From positions 1 through 64,000 of the forward strand of contig QNQO01002067.1 of the NCBI GenBank assembly GCA_003290165.1: a stretch of 64,000 nt of DNA. Reading direction: 5' to 3'. This stretch comes from Berberis thunbergii. Taxonomy: Eukaryota > Streptophyta > Magnoliopsida > Ranunculales > Berberidaceae. Made by a program: the position numbers and the translations under genes. Each line of letters begins with the position of its first letter. Position 1 is the stretch's first letter. The notes below the pieces were generated by a model. That model did no database searches. It was not told where the DNA came from and saw only the letters and a list, made by a program, of their open reading frames with translations. Shown here one piece after another: positions 12,576-23,624 of this stretch.

Positions 12576-13460
12576 TTTTTTTTTTTTTGCTAAATAGAGC
12601 TCGGGTTTTTAGGATTTTCGAACTTTATACTAATAAAAAAACAGATGATCATAAAGTTTACAATAGCTTATTCGTTCACTTGTTACATCATCTACAGAAC
12701 AATAAACTTGCTTCAAAGCTTCAACAAAGAACCTAATTAATTATAGTTTCACTGTATCGAGGTTGATGAGTAATCTTGCATAGTAGTCTACTACAAAAGT
12801 AGTTGCATGATGGACTTGCCATGACTTTACTTTCTCATAATTACCAATCAATCATTTAATCACTCTCATGACCTAATTTATACTTAATGTGGGCCCCAAG
12901 ATGTATGAAAAGTCGTTGTAAAGAGCCGAAAAACAATGAATCATGATATAAGAACCATTGAATGCTAGCTCTAATCTATCATCCCATACAATGTTCTAAT
13001 AAACATCTGTATTCTACCTGTATTATCATCATCAATTACCTGAATTTAGGATTTTTCTTCTTGCTTCGAGAAGATCTTCGAGGAGTATATTTTGTGGGTG
13101 ACTGTATTGTGGTAACCTCATATTATTCTTCAATAGTGTTTTGCCCCACCTTTACTGCTTCCGCTTCAAATAAGGCTTTAATTTTGGTGATCAATGCATC
13201 CTTGCCCATTCTTATAATTGATGTATTCAAAGCATTGATGGATTGAGGTGATAGCCAATTCATGGGCACTTTTGGAGAGATCGTGTAATCTTCCCCCTGT
13301 CTTCCATCAGTCATCTCTTGTTTTCCTTCAAAAAATGTAGAAGTTGATTTTTTGGTTGCATCAACCTCCTCATTGCATCTTTCCTGATTTGGAGCAACTT
13401 CTATTTCACGTTGAATTTGCACCATAAGAGCATCAACTTCTTGTTGGCTTACTTCTTGTT
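12576..13460 (-). mobile_element. Gag-only LINE-like element, old antisense copy
   Basis: On the minus strand this is a diverged copy of the elements at 17616-20552 and 27793-30781. Its 3' end is the T run at 12576-12588 (a poly-A tail in reverse). Next come a degenerate version of the shared terminal motif (TTCGGGGATCCTAAATAACC in the younger copies) and of their 3' region, then the end of the gag-type frame. Around 13040-13110 the minus strand matches the RRSSRSKK-type basic C-terminus. At 13123-13425 it encodes LSPQSINALNTSIIRMG, matching LTPQNVKAVQSAIARIG of the other copies. The upper boundary is uncertain. Similarity is clear to about 13425 and may continue weakly further. Confidence 0.75.
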
Positions 13461-14190
13461 CCTCAACTGAAAGTGTAGGGATAACTTTTTGACTGGTTCA
13501 CAGTATACATCTCATCATCACATTGATCTATAATATCTACCTTATTATCCGTATTTCTTTCTTAGTCTATGATATTTGTTTTCATACTGTCTTACTCCAT
13601 GGGAAGTGACCCATTTCAAAGGCTTTTGTAAGAGTGTAATCATTGTCAATCTTAAGAAGTTTGACAAAATATAGCAATCTCACTCTCAAGTTTTTCAGAA
13701 TATATGTGGGAGGCAAGGAGTGTGATCCTCGTATTAATGGGAGTTAGAATGTAATCTACAACCTCAACCTCATTCTTGCTCACTATTGATTTCTTTATCT
13801 CCTCGTATCACTATCGTTTCACTCCCCACATTTCATGAAGATTCCATGCAACCAAATATGCCCTTGCAAGAACATGTAGTTTATCTTATACATTAATTCA
13901 AGTCAAAGCTTTAAGTTGTAAGGAAAACCTTCCACTCCAAAATTCACATTGTGGAGAGAAACAATCATTTTACAGTTCAGATTTGGAGATAGTGATAGCA
14001 GAGCTTTTCATCAAAGTGGCAAGGCAATTGCTCAATCAGTGGCACACCCAAAATTTTAGTTATGAGAGAATAATTTTCTCGTTATTGGTCAGTTGCAGAA
14101 CTCCAAGATAAGTTTATTCAAATCTGGTATTAACTGTGAGTAAATCTATAATGGTTGCAATGGCAGTCAGAGTGGTCATGAACAGAGCTA
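13461..14190. other. Unassigned sequence, possibly the 5' continuation of the antisense element
   Basis: No intact gene. Read on the minus strand, short stretches resemble a decayed coding sequence full of stops. This may be the older 5' part of the adjacent gag-only element, but I cannot align it to the younger copies by eye. Confidence 0.25.
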
Positions 14191-14434
14191 GTGTTGTGTC
14201 CAAGGTTGATGAGGTCCTGAACCACCTTCACCAATCCGGGGGTGATGAGGCCTCGAACCACCTTCACACAGCATGCACTCACGAGATTGTCAGCCAACGA
14301 ACATGTCTCAAGCATTGATACTATTCGTTGGCTGACAAATCCCATTAGTGCACGCTACATGAAGGTGGTTCATTGCCTCATCACCCCGGGATCCGTGAAG
14401 GTGGTTCGGGATCTCATTAACCCCAGACACAACA
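14191..14434. repeat. Long imperfect inverted repeat
   Basis: Two arms of about 110 nt (14191-14301 and 14324-14434) are reverse complements with scattered mismatches, separated by a 22-nt loop. Matching landmarks are GTGTTGTGTC versus GACACAAC at the outer ends, AACCACCTTCAC versus GTGAAGGTGGTT in the middle, and CAGCCAACGAA versus TTCGTTGGCTG at the loop. The right arm runs directly into a primer-binding-like TGGTATCCGAG at 14437, so it may be the 3' end of an LTR and the left arm an inverted partial copy. Confidence 0.75.
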
Positions 14435-14950
14435 AATGGTATCCGAGTCGACGGTTCGGCTGGGACTCGGCGAGGTGGAAGTGCAGGCGGCACATTGTTC
14501 AGGGGATAGACACAAGGTAACGAACCAGGTGAAACAACGCAAGTGCGCGGTCCGCCAGATGAATGATCCAAATCATTGCCGAGATGGTGTCCGAGGAGGT
14601 ATCCTACAAGTCCGAACGAAGGTGGAGTTAGTGCGGTGGTTGTGACCAGGTGCAGTCGAGCCTGTACACCGAGTACTAACCACAGATTGTAGTTGTGCAA
14701 AGAGCTCGAGGGTGTGGTGTACTTCGAGTTTGCGGACCGGGTGGATTGTAGGATGGATGTGTGACAATCCTTCGCGCCAAAGATGGAGATTGTTAGGTTG
14801 GTGTTGGCTAAAAGATAGTCCCACATCAACTAAATAAGGGTTGCCATATTAGTATATAAACATTGTCCATTCCCTATATAACAACGAGACATTTTAAGAT
14901 AAAACCCAAACCCAAGCTAGTTCTTGGAAAACAGTTTGCAAACATTATCA
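14435..14950 (+). mobile_element. Short LTR-retrotransposon (TRIM-like) remnant
   Basis: TGGTATCCGAG at 14437 resembles the initiator-Met tRNA primer site (TGGTATCAGAGC). After about 350 nt without a credible coding frame, a purine stretch (AAAGATGGAGA) precedes TGTTAGGTTGGTGTTGGC at 14791, a typical LTR start followed by a TCCCACATC motif. The LTR-like piece runs to about 14950 (ends in CA), where it abuts exon 5 of epoxide hydrolase copy 5. The sequence before the primer site does not match the end of this LTR, so either the element is rearranged or one of the two borders is misread. Confidence 0.4.
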
Positions 14951-14951
14951 G

Positions 14952-16723
14952 CATCCCCGGACACTTGAAAACATAGTCGTCCTCTCCCATAATCAGCATT
15001 GCTGGAGTTGTAACTATCGGATTTGTTACACCAACCTTTTCATTCAGTGTCCTACAGGAAGTGTAAAGGTAAGTCTGCAAGCTCTCTTGTTCATGGATAA
15101 AAGGAGAAAGAAGATAAGAAACAACAGCACAAATTCAAGCTTTGCTGATTAAGAATACCTGTATGGAACCTGTAATGGAGTGCGGAATCCAGATTTTTCG
15201 TATGAGGCTGCATAGATGGCTAGATCTTCTTCTGTGAGCCAGGGTGGTAGAGGAGTAGATTGGTCTACCAAGTCCACGATCTCCTTATCTTCCTCTGCTA
15301 TAGGGACCTCACTTCTAGAGAAGAGTACATAAATATTCCTCACTACTTCCTTAACTTGGAACCGTCCGAAATCCGCTTCAGCTCTTCCTGGAGTCTGGAT
15401 GTGAATTGTACATACAGAACTCACAACTTAAATAAGCATGTTTTTAGTTGAATTCAAAGTTTTTTTTTTTTTTTTCCAGACCTTTATTACTATTCAATAG
15501 AATTAGAAAAAGGCGGTATATTGCGACTTTACCAGTTGGAAACTCGAAAAAAAAACAAAGCTTTAGTTGATCAAATTGTTCCAACCATAAATCCGGTCCA
15601 TCATAGCAATGATCTATGTGTGGAAGATATGACTATTTGGTCATACGAGCTCTAGTATGCATTATAATCTGGGTGGTCACTCCTTGGACAATTTTACTGT
15701 TGAAAATCTATTTTTGCTAACTGAACTTCTCTGGGTCTTAATTACGACAGTTAAGGGCAAACCCTTTGCCTCCATGTTGGTCTGATCTGTGTATTTAGGC
15801 CTTTAACACCATTGGCAATGCATTGATAGACCTCATATTACCTGGTATTTTTTCGGTTGTTGTGGTGGTATTGTTGAAGTTTATGTGTGTGCGCCTATGT
15901 GCAGAAAGAGAAGAATCAATAGACAATCAGAATACCTGCCACCTGGCTACACAGAAGCCTTCAGGAAGTTGATTTTGGAATCCACTGGCACGTCCTGGGA
16001 GTATGAATGGCACACCCAGCGTTACCACTCCCAACAAACGCTCAGGGTGCAGGAGTGCAAAATAATATGCAGGCCAAGCTCCAACATCTTTTCCAATTAC
16101 AAAAGCCTAGATCAAGAAATTCATGTGTAAGGTAAAATTTCAATCTCACCAAAGGATCTTTACTTATATTCTATATATTACATAAAGTGCTGATTGCAAA
16201 TACTTCAATGGGTATTTAATCAAACATCTCAAATGCATAAATAAACCTTAAATCGACGAATTTAATCAATCAAACAAAGACAATTGATTTAACTGATTCA
16301 ACACAGACCATACTGCTACTAGCATATAAGTATATCAAAATGAGTTCACCCATGAAGCATATACCTTGGGGATGCCAAAATGATTGAGAATTGCTAGGAG
16401 ATCTGCAACGAGATCATTGAAGAATGCCTTTTCAGGCTCTGAGGGCACTTCTGATAATCCATATCCCCTCAAATCAGGTGCAATCACTCGGTATCCGGCA
16501 TTGAATACCGCAACCATCTGATGCCTCCAGGAATACCATATCTCTGGAAACCCATGTAGGAAAACCACCACTGATTCACCTGCATACAAGTACAAATGGT
16601 AAAATCACTCTAACATTCAAGTTACTAAAACACGCGAATCTTAATTAGTATACCTGTTCCTATCTCAGCTATATGAAGCCTGAAGTCTCTTATGTCTACT
16701 TAATCGTGTTGTATCTCATCCAT
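14952..16723 (-). pseudogene. Soluble epoxide hydrolase, copy 5 (pseudogene)
   Basis: Exons: 16654-16723, 16365-16579, 15936-16106, 15159-15394 and the 5' part of exon 5 at 14952-15051. Exons 1-4 keep the exact family lengths. Exon 2 reads HGFPEIWYSWRHQ and exon 3 reads GKDVGAWPAYY with the Asp nucleophile. Two lesions inactivate it. Codon 8 of exon 1 is TAA. Exon 5 stops after about 100 nt, at the PGM peptide, where LTR-like sequence begins, so the region carrying the catalytic His is missing. The Asp charge-relay residue (GEDDY) is still encoded. The missing 3' part of exon 5 was not found on the other side of the inserted sequence. Confidence 0.85.
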
Positions 16724-17585
16724 AGTGCTTGCTTCTTCATTTGAGATGATATGTATGTATTGTTTCTCTTCTCTTTCTGTATAGTTTAAGTTGTCGACTA
16801 GTTAGAGTGGGTCTAACCATTGTCAATTACAATGTTGTTAATTTCACTTGACAGTGATGGCTTTAGAAAACTGGGGTTCATGGTAAAACTTTTCAGTAAG
16901 GGTGTGCCATTAGAATTCATTAATGGATCCTTACATTTTAGGTTAAATTGATATATCACTTCATATCGTGATTAATAGTGAGAATAGAATTTTTATGAAC
17001 ATAAGAATGTCACTTCTTGGTCCCCAAGACATGTGATTCTCATGTTCACGAGACTTACATTCTCACCATTGATCACAAAATCAAATGGTGGATGTGAAGT
17101 GATATATCAATTTAGCCTAAAATGAAGGGGTCCCTCATGAATATTCATGACATGAGATTTCATGCAACCAAACACACTCTAAATCACAAAACCATGTGTC
17201 ATGAACAATGAGGTACTACTTCATTTGAATATTGTGTTTCATTTAAAATGAAATTAAAAAAAAAAAAAAACACAGAGCCACCTAATAATAATGATGTGTC
17301 AAAATTTTAGTTGGTCCTAGAAACATTTATTCTTTAATCAGCTATTATGACTGTTTATGGAATGAGTAGAAGATTTTTAACAAAAATAAAATAAAATGGA
17401 ATAAGTAGAAGATGTATTGTGTATGTACACTTGAAACTTGAAAGAGCAAACAGACACATAAAGACTTGGTAATTTTGATGCACTTTGATTATGGTAAACT
17501 AGTAGAGATCTTACAATTTAGAAAGAGCTCTAGATACAAGAAACTCTGTTTGCAACATATAAGCAAGAAAAAATGGGAATTACAT
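16724..17585. other. Intergenic, AT-rich
   Basis: Upstream of copy 5. No coding sequence is supported. A pair of near-matching segments around 16930-17140 (ATATATCACTTCATATCGTG-like in one orientation, reversed in the other) suggests a foldback of about 200 nt, possibly a small MITE, but its ends were not defined. An A run lies at about 17257-17270. Confidence 0.3.
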
Positions 17586-17685
17586 TTATGCCGTAGGATA
17601 AGAAGCATCCAGTGCGAGGGAGGGAGAGAGGGAAGGGTTGCCCAAACGCCGCATGGTGGCGCTGACCAATCGCCGCCGCCACCAT

Positions 17686-17905
17686 TCCAGGCCGATAGAT
17701 CGACCGAAGGTCGCTTGACATTTTTCCAGGCCGCCGCTTGGACGCTTCCAGGTCGTGAGTTCGATCGGCTTCAAGGCCGCGAGATCCATCACTCCAGGCC
17801 GCGAGATCCACCATTCCAGGCCGCGAGATCCACCATCCAGGCCGCGATCCAGGCCGCGAAATCCATTCATTCCAGGCCGCGAGATCCTCCATTCCAGGCC
17901 GCTAG
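17686..17905 (+). repeat. GC-rich minisatellite in the 5' region of copy A
   Basis: About seven imperfect units built on CCAGGCCGCGAGATCCA, spaced roughly 20-35 nt. The block is absent from copy B, whose 5' region is unrelated. It may be a promoter-like or variable 5' UTR segment. It does not encode a convincing protein, although the frame through it is open. Confidence 0.7.
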
Positions 17906-18032
17906 CCGACCGCCGCTTGGACGCCTCACGGCCGCGAGATCAGTCACCTCTCTCTCTCACGGGAGCCAAGTACGGGGTGTGCCGACAGGACAGTCGTCCT
18001 CCGCCTGCCGCCAGCCGTTACGGACTGATGTG

Positions 18033-20112
18033 ATGGTCACGGCCCCAGCCTCCACCCCTCCCCCCATGGGACCGGGTCATGGGGATTCTAAGCCCTCTTT
18101 CGCCCAGATTTTGGGAAAAATTTTGGTGGAAGCCGTTGCGGAGACTCCGGTCGAAGGAACCCGTTTCCGCAAAGAGGGGGCCCCAGCAATCGGAATCACG
18201 GCCACGGATGAAGTTCGTGGAGAAGTTTTCATGGAAAAACACGTGATTGTCCTAAAATTCTCCAGCTATCGACCAACTTTGGCAGATATTCGAGATTCGA
18301 TTCACAGAACTTGGGGCATTTTAGGCGATTTCTCACTCGGTTTACTAAATCAACGGCACGTGTTAGTCCGCCTTCAATCTGAGGAGGAAGCAAAGAAAGT
18401 TCTGTCGAGAGACTCCTTTTTGATCCGTGGAGTTCGGTTCAAAGCTTTTCGATGGCATGATGGTTTCAGTTTGAAGGAGGACCCGATCTCGGTGCCGTTA
18501 TGGGTAGAGTTGCCTAATTTACCTTTACATTTATTTCATCCCCCTATTTTAAAAGCAATTGTGAACTCTTTTGGTGGTTTTTTACGGATGGATGATCATA
18601 CTCGTTGCCTGTCACGCCCGGGCTTTGCCCGTGTTTGCGTGGAGATGACTTTGGCAGACAAATTACCAAACAGAGTATGGATTGATAGAGCTAATAATAG
18701 AGGTTTTTGGCAGAAGATAGAATACCCAGGTTTCAAATATTGTGATTTTTGTTCTTTGATAGGGCATCAGGAGACTGTTTGTCGCAAGAAGCTCGGCATT
18801 AAGGCCGGAGGCCGAGTATCGGACATTGGTAAGACTGAGAAGGTAGTCAAATCCACGGCAGAAAATATTATTACCAAGCAACATTATGTTCCAGTGCTTA
18901 GAAAGGAAAATTCTTCAAATTCGGATGTGGGTGTGAGTGGATAAAAAATAGCAAAGGCAAGGAGATTCCGGAGGGAGTCGTGGAGACCAAGCCGGGGGCA
19001 ACTGATCCAGGAAAGGTGGTTTGTCAAACACCTTTGAGGCTCTAATGGAGAATACTGAGGAAGAGGAGGATGCTCCAGCGGATTTTCAAACAACGGGTCA
19101 GAAATTAGAGCATGATCAAACAGGGGTCAAATCCGAATCTACGGAGGAATGCCTATTAGAGGCGGGGTATACAATTTCAAAGATTGATCAGGTTCTTGGA
19201 CACCACCCAAAGCTGAATCCAAATGATAAGGATGTCAATCTGGAATCAAAGAGTACCCTTTCTAATCACGCGGCGGCGTCGCAAACTGTTAGTGAAATTC
19301 AGGTTGGGCATATTGTTTCAGGTGTGAAAAAGGTGTCCGGGCACTCGGTGATGTCTCCGCCAGGTGTGCCAATGCACAAAGCCGAGGAAACGCAGTCTCT
19401 AACCGCACAGAATGGGCTGTCTCAGCCAGCCAACAACACCGAAACAGGGGAGCCTGCGCTCTGTTTCGGTCCAGCAGAGGTGGTTCCAGGAACTGTCGCA
19501 GCTGGAGCTCTTTCTCCCGTCCGCGAATCAGGTCACTTTCCTCGAACTGGTTCGATTAAGAAGCCGTCTAGTGCTGATGTCACACAGGAAATACAGGCTG
19601 ACTTACAAGTACCAACTGCTGCGATCCAGACAGCAGGCGCTGAAACAGATCAGCAGGCAGAGTTTGGGTTGTTGGATGATTGTAGGGATGATTGTAGGGA
19701 TGCAGGTTACTCACCCAATGGGATTGAAACAACGATTTAGGCTGTGGATTCAGACGCTGAAGTAGCAGCGGAGCCAGGTCTGTCTACCCCCATATCTAAC
19801 TCCGAGGAAAACCCAATGCAAATAGTGGAGGTACTTCGCGCGATCGCTGGTTACGGAGGACTGGGGGAAGATCCCACAACGCTCATGGCTTGCCTAACAC
19901 CCCAAAACGTTAAGGCTGTGCAGTCAGCAATTGCACGAATAGGCATGGAGGCAGTGGTTGCTGAATTTCAAACTTCACTTGAAAAGGAAGCAGCAAAGGC
20001 GGGGCAAAACACTAGTGAAAAAGAACGGGAGGTTACCACAATACAGACTCCCACGGTAGATGTTCCTCGAAGGTCTTCTCGAAGCAAGAAGACAAATCCT
20101 AAATTTAGGTAA
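18033..20112 (+). pseudogene. LINE ORF1/gag-like protein (DUF4283 + CCHC knuckle), broken
   Basis: The likely start is the ATG at 18033 (MVTAPASTPPP), which stands where homology to copy B begins. The frame is open through DUF4283-like sequence (EEAKKVLSRDS, WVELPNLPLHLF) and the zinc knuckle CDFCSLIGHQETVC (CX2CX4HX4C). It is cut by a one-base deletion giving TAA at about 18942. It resumes in another frame (19021-19740), gains a short tandem duplication of GATTGTAGGGAT near 19680, meets a TAG at 19738-19740 (CAG in copy B), and ends with the basic tail RRSSRSKKTNPKFR at 20112. The product would bind RNA or DNA as a nucleoprotein. No enzyme domain is present. Confidence 0.8.
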
Positions 20113-21275
20113 CTGCTGATGATAATACAAGTAGAATGCAAATGTTTATTAGAACCTTGTATGGATGCTAGATTAGTGCTAGCATTCAATGGTTTTTATA
20201 TCAGGATTCATTGTGGTTCGTATCCTTACGACGACTTCTCATACATCCTGTGGCCCACATTAGGTATAAACCACGTCATGAGAGTGATTAAATGATTGAT
20301 TGGTACTTATGAGGAAGACAAGTTATGGCAGGTCTATCATGCAACTTCTTTAGTAGCAGAACACTTTGCAGGGTTACTCCCTAACTTGGAGACGGTGATT
20401 CTAGAACCAATTAGGTTCTTAGGTGTAGATTTTAAGAAAGTTTTTTGTCCTGTGGATGATGTAACGAGTGAATGTAAGAGTGATTGTAATTCATTTCTAA
20501 GGTTCGGGGATCCTAAATAACCCCGCTCGTTTTATTTGAAAAAAAAAAAAAAAGAAGCATCCAGTGCAATACCGCAGATACCTTCCTTGGACTCAATATC
20601 TCTTTCCATCATAATATACCCATCCTGACCCCATTGAGTGCCCCATAAGTTTTTTACTAACCAATACTTGGTGCCATCACTTGTTGTCCCATAACCGATA
20701 GTGGTAAATCAACCACTTGAGTGAAAACTGGAAGGCAGAACTGCTAGCATCAATGGCAATGGAAATTGGTTGCTTAGCAACAGCCTTTAATATTGCTTCC
20801 TCATTGTTGGCATGCATATCCTCATGACTGGTAATCTTAGCAGCATGAGAAGATGCCTCCTTATTGCAAGTGTTATCATCTCCTTTGTATGGGTAAAGGA
20901 CTCAGTTGTGAGACCATCGTTTTGTTGGATGAAATCGGAGGCATCATCCATTAGACCACCCTCACAACCTTGGTCCTCATCGCTAGTATCACAATCAACT
21001 AGCTCTTGCTCAGACAAGGAGATCAACTTACTTGTTGTGAGCTGGTTAATACCTTCAGTAGCTGCTACTGCAGAGAGTGCCTAAAACATCCTGAAAGTAT
21101 GTATTTGTCGTGCTACGTTAAATTTTTTTTTACAAAGAAATGTTAATAGCATAAAGAGTATATATGTATTTTTTTTTAATTACGTACCACGTTGTCCTTA
21201 GTCCTTGATGGGTGTAAATGCTCGTTTCTTTCTCCAATCCATGGTAGATGGTACAGCAATAGCATTTCCAATGTT

Positions 21276-22188
21276 ACATAGCATTTAATAATCCTTTTAA
21301 AGGGATCCTGCAGCTTTCCGTTTGTATATTTGTTCAAGCTGGCACTGCTTGATTTGATTTGTTGATGCTCTCGAATATGTCTACATATCCCACGACCTCA
21401 TTCTGATTAGTCGCCCCAACGAGACACGTACTTTGTCATGGAAGAAGAGTCTTGTTGGCTAAGTTTCATGAAGGAAATTGTTAGCATCATCTGAATGGAC
21501 ATGTGAATATTCAACCAAGTCCAACAAATCGGTGCAGAATAATACAGAAAACACCCTATTTTTTGAGATTTTTATGCACCAGTTGCACCCATAGAGAACT
21601 TGGTTGAGAGGAGTTTAAAATTTACCAAAAAATGTTGTTTCGTTCTATGAGCAAAAATCATTCACCCCCATTCATCCTTCCCCAAAAGGTTTTTTTTTTT
21701 GAAAGGCAACCTTCGTCAAAAGGTTTAGCTATTCTTTTCATTTAACAAGCGTGCATTTTATCACGATTAGATGTTCCTTCATGTAAGAATTTTTTTTAAT
21801 GTTCTCTCTATATGTCCAATGAAATTTTGGACAGATAAAAGCATTAGCCCTATACGTATGAAAGTTTCATATTACAGATTTGATCATTTATATTCTAACA
21901 TCATCAATCCCCTGACACCAGTTCACAACGAGGACAGTGTAAAACAACACTAATTCATATAGATATTACATCATAGTTGAAGAAATTTCATAATTTGAGG
22001 CCTAATCACCAGGCTGTTCAATTCCAAGGTTAGAGCAGATACAAGGTATTTTATTGATAAGATTAATCTTAACAACTGAATTTACTTACAAACCAAAATG
22101 TGTTCAACACTCAAGTTCCTGCCATTTCTGAATTAACAATGCAGATATCTTTCAACATTCTACAACATTTGCTTAGAAATCAACATGA
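21276..22188. other. Intergenic between protease pseudogene and epoxide hydrolase copy 6
   Basis: No supported gene. Part of the left side may hold degraded protease pro-domain sequence (the mature domain ends at about 21250), but I could not recognise the I29 inhibitor motifs. The right part corresponds to the 3' flank of copy 6. Confidence 0.3.
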
Positions 22189-23624
22189 TCAAGTGTGGTT
22201 GTTGAGGAAGGTCAAAATGAGCTTGTTCACTTTGTCTGGGAATTGCTCCTGAACGAAATGCGATCCTTCAGGCAAGTAGATGATCTCCAAATCAGGAACA
22301 TACTCTTTTACCTTTCCGCTTCGTATGTACTCTTCCATCCCTGGAAACTGGAAAAGATAGTCCTTCTCTCCCATAATCAGCAGAGTCGGAGCTTTAATGA
22401 TTGGATTTGTTACACTGACCTCTTTGTGCAATGCCCTACATAAAACCTAAATGCTGAGTGTCCAAGTACTCTTATCAAGGATAAAATAAGAAAGAAGTGA
22501 GGAATTACATAAAAAAAGGATTGAACCTTATTGACTAATTTTATACCTGTATGGAACTTGCAACGGAGTACGGAATCCAGACTTTTCATATGAGGCTGCA
22601 TAGATCGCTAGATCTTCTTTGGTGAACCAAGTTGGTAGAGGAGTAGATTGGTCTACCAAGTCCATAATCTCCTGATTTTCCTCTCCTATAGGGATCTCAC
22701 TTCTAGAGAAAAGTATATAAACATTCCTTACTACTGTCTTGACATCAACTCTTCCAAAATCCGCTTCAGCTCTTCCTGGTTCCTGGGTATGATTCTTACA
22801 TATGAACTCACTAAGCATGTAAACACAATTTTGTTGAAGTCGACGATTAAACTGATTTCATTGGTTCTAAATTTTTTTCTAAATTCTAACCCCAAACGTT
22901 GTAACAAATTTCCTCTGCTATAGAAACAGTTAAAGACAGAATACCTGCCACCTCAAGATGTAGAAGCCTTCAGGAAGTATGTTATTGAAAGCAAGGGAAA
23001 CATGATGTGGAATGAATGGCACACCTAATGTTACAATTCCAGACACTCGTTCCGGGTGAAGAATGGCGAAATAGTAAGCAGGCCGCGCTCCAAAATCTTT
23101 TGCAATTAGAAAGGCCTGCATCAAGGTAAGCTAAAAATTTAACTGAATCGACTTTTTCTAGTAATACAATAACAATGGTCTGTCATCCATCTGATGAAAA
23201 ATTCTGTTATACTGATCAATCATCTAAGAATGGGATCCTGATCATATACCTTGGGGATGCCAAAGTGATTCAGAATTGCAAGAAGATCATCAATAAGATC
23301 ATCATAGGTCGTCTTTTCAGGCTCTGGGGGTATTTGTGATTGACCATAGCCTCTGTAGTCAGGTGCAATTGCACGAAAACCAGCCTTAGCAACAGCGATC
23401 ATCTGATGGCGCCAGGAATACCATATCTCTGGAAATCCGTGTAGAAAAACCATAACTGAGGCACCTATATACAAGAGAAACAGTAATTGATAAAGCGGAT
23501 GAGAATTCAATAAATTGAACACATATTTGCATTATTAGAGATTGAATTATTAACCTGTTCCAATCTCAGCTATATGAAGCTTGAGACCTCTGATGTCTAC
23601 AAACTTGTGCTGTATCTCATCCAT
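22189..23624 (-). CDS. Soluble epoxide hydrolase, alpha/beta-hydrolase fold (copy 6, intact)
   Basis: Five exons: 23555-23624, 23250-23464, 22945-23115, 22547-22782 and 22189-22435, all with GT-AG introns, joining to 939 nt (312 aa). The start MDEIQHKFVDIRGLKLHIAE matches the other copies. Family residues are all present by alignment: HGFP, nucleophile Asp102 (IAKDFGARPAYY), cap Tyr147 (EGFYILRWQ) and Tyr230 (VPYR), Asp256 (GEKDY) and His290 (EGSHFVQEQFP). The protein is expected to be cytosolic, as there is no signal peptide or transmembrane segment. Differences from copy 3 cluster in the cap and in the loop after GVPF (IPHHVSLAFNN versus TPPGHSFTFEG), which may alter substrate preference. 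It is one of two clearly intact members of the array. Confidence 0.9.

Larger units (their letters stand above)
17616..20552 (+). mobile_element. Gag-only LINE-like retroelement, copy A (2.9 kb, with TSD)
   Basis: The insertion is flanked by a perfect 15-bp duplication AGAAGCATCCAGTGC (17601-17615 and 20553-20567) and ends in a poly-A tract (about 20539-20552) preceded by GGATCCTAAATAACCCCGCT. These are signs of target-primed reverse transcription. It carries a 5' region with short GC-rich repeats, one gag/ORF1-type frame (broken) and a 3' region of about 440 nt. There is no endonuclease or reverse transcriptase, and the full length is accounted for by the TSDs, so the lack of ORF2 is not 5' truncation. 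It lies in the last exon of the protease pseudogene, in the opposite orientation. Confidence 0.9.
17586..21275 (-). pseudogene. Papain-like cysteine protease (SAG12-type) pseudogene, split by a LINE-like insertion
   Basis: Minus-strand remains of a C1A cysteine protease. Mature-domain start VPSTMDWRKK lies near 21210-21250, followed by an in-frame stop where the family has Gln. The catalytic-Cys region (normally CWAFSAVAA) is frameshifted near 21075. [15 protein letters not shown] and GCEGGLMDD follow at about 20930-21010. Then AVAKQPISIAIDAS and, after a deletion that removes the catalytic-His segment, [16 protein letters not shown]. The last codons ([13 protein letters not shown], stop) are at 17586-17615, separated by the insertion 17616-20552. 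The 15-bp target duplication sits inside the ALDAS codons. The gene was probably already dead or dying, since it carries several independent lesions. Confidence 0.85.

Noticed and set aside
14308..14829. A 173-codon minus-strand open frame
   Set aside because: It runs across the inverted repeat and the LTR-like remnant, overlaps other open frames on the same and opposite strands, and shows no domain. It is a chance frame in GC-richer transposon sequence.
14791..14950. Second LTR of a complete TRIM with the right arm of the inverted repeat as first LTR
   Set aside because: The end before the primer-binding-like site (ACACAACA) does not match the end of this segment (CATTATCA), so the two are not a matching LTR pair. 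Kept only as a remnant.
17466..18032. 5' extension of the gag-like frame of copy A into upstream sequence
   Set aside because: The frame happens to be open across the target duplication into host protease DNA and the minisatellite. The extension cannot be part of the element's protein because it starts outside the element.
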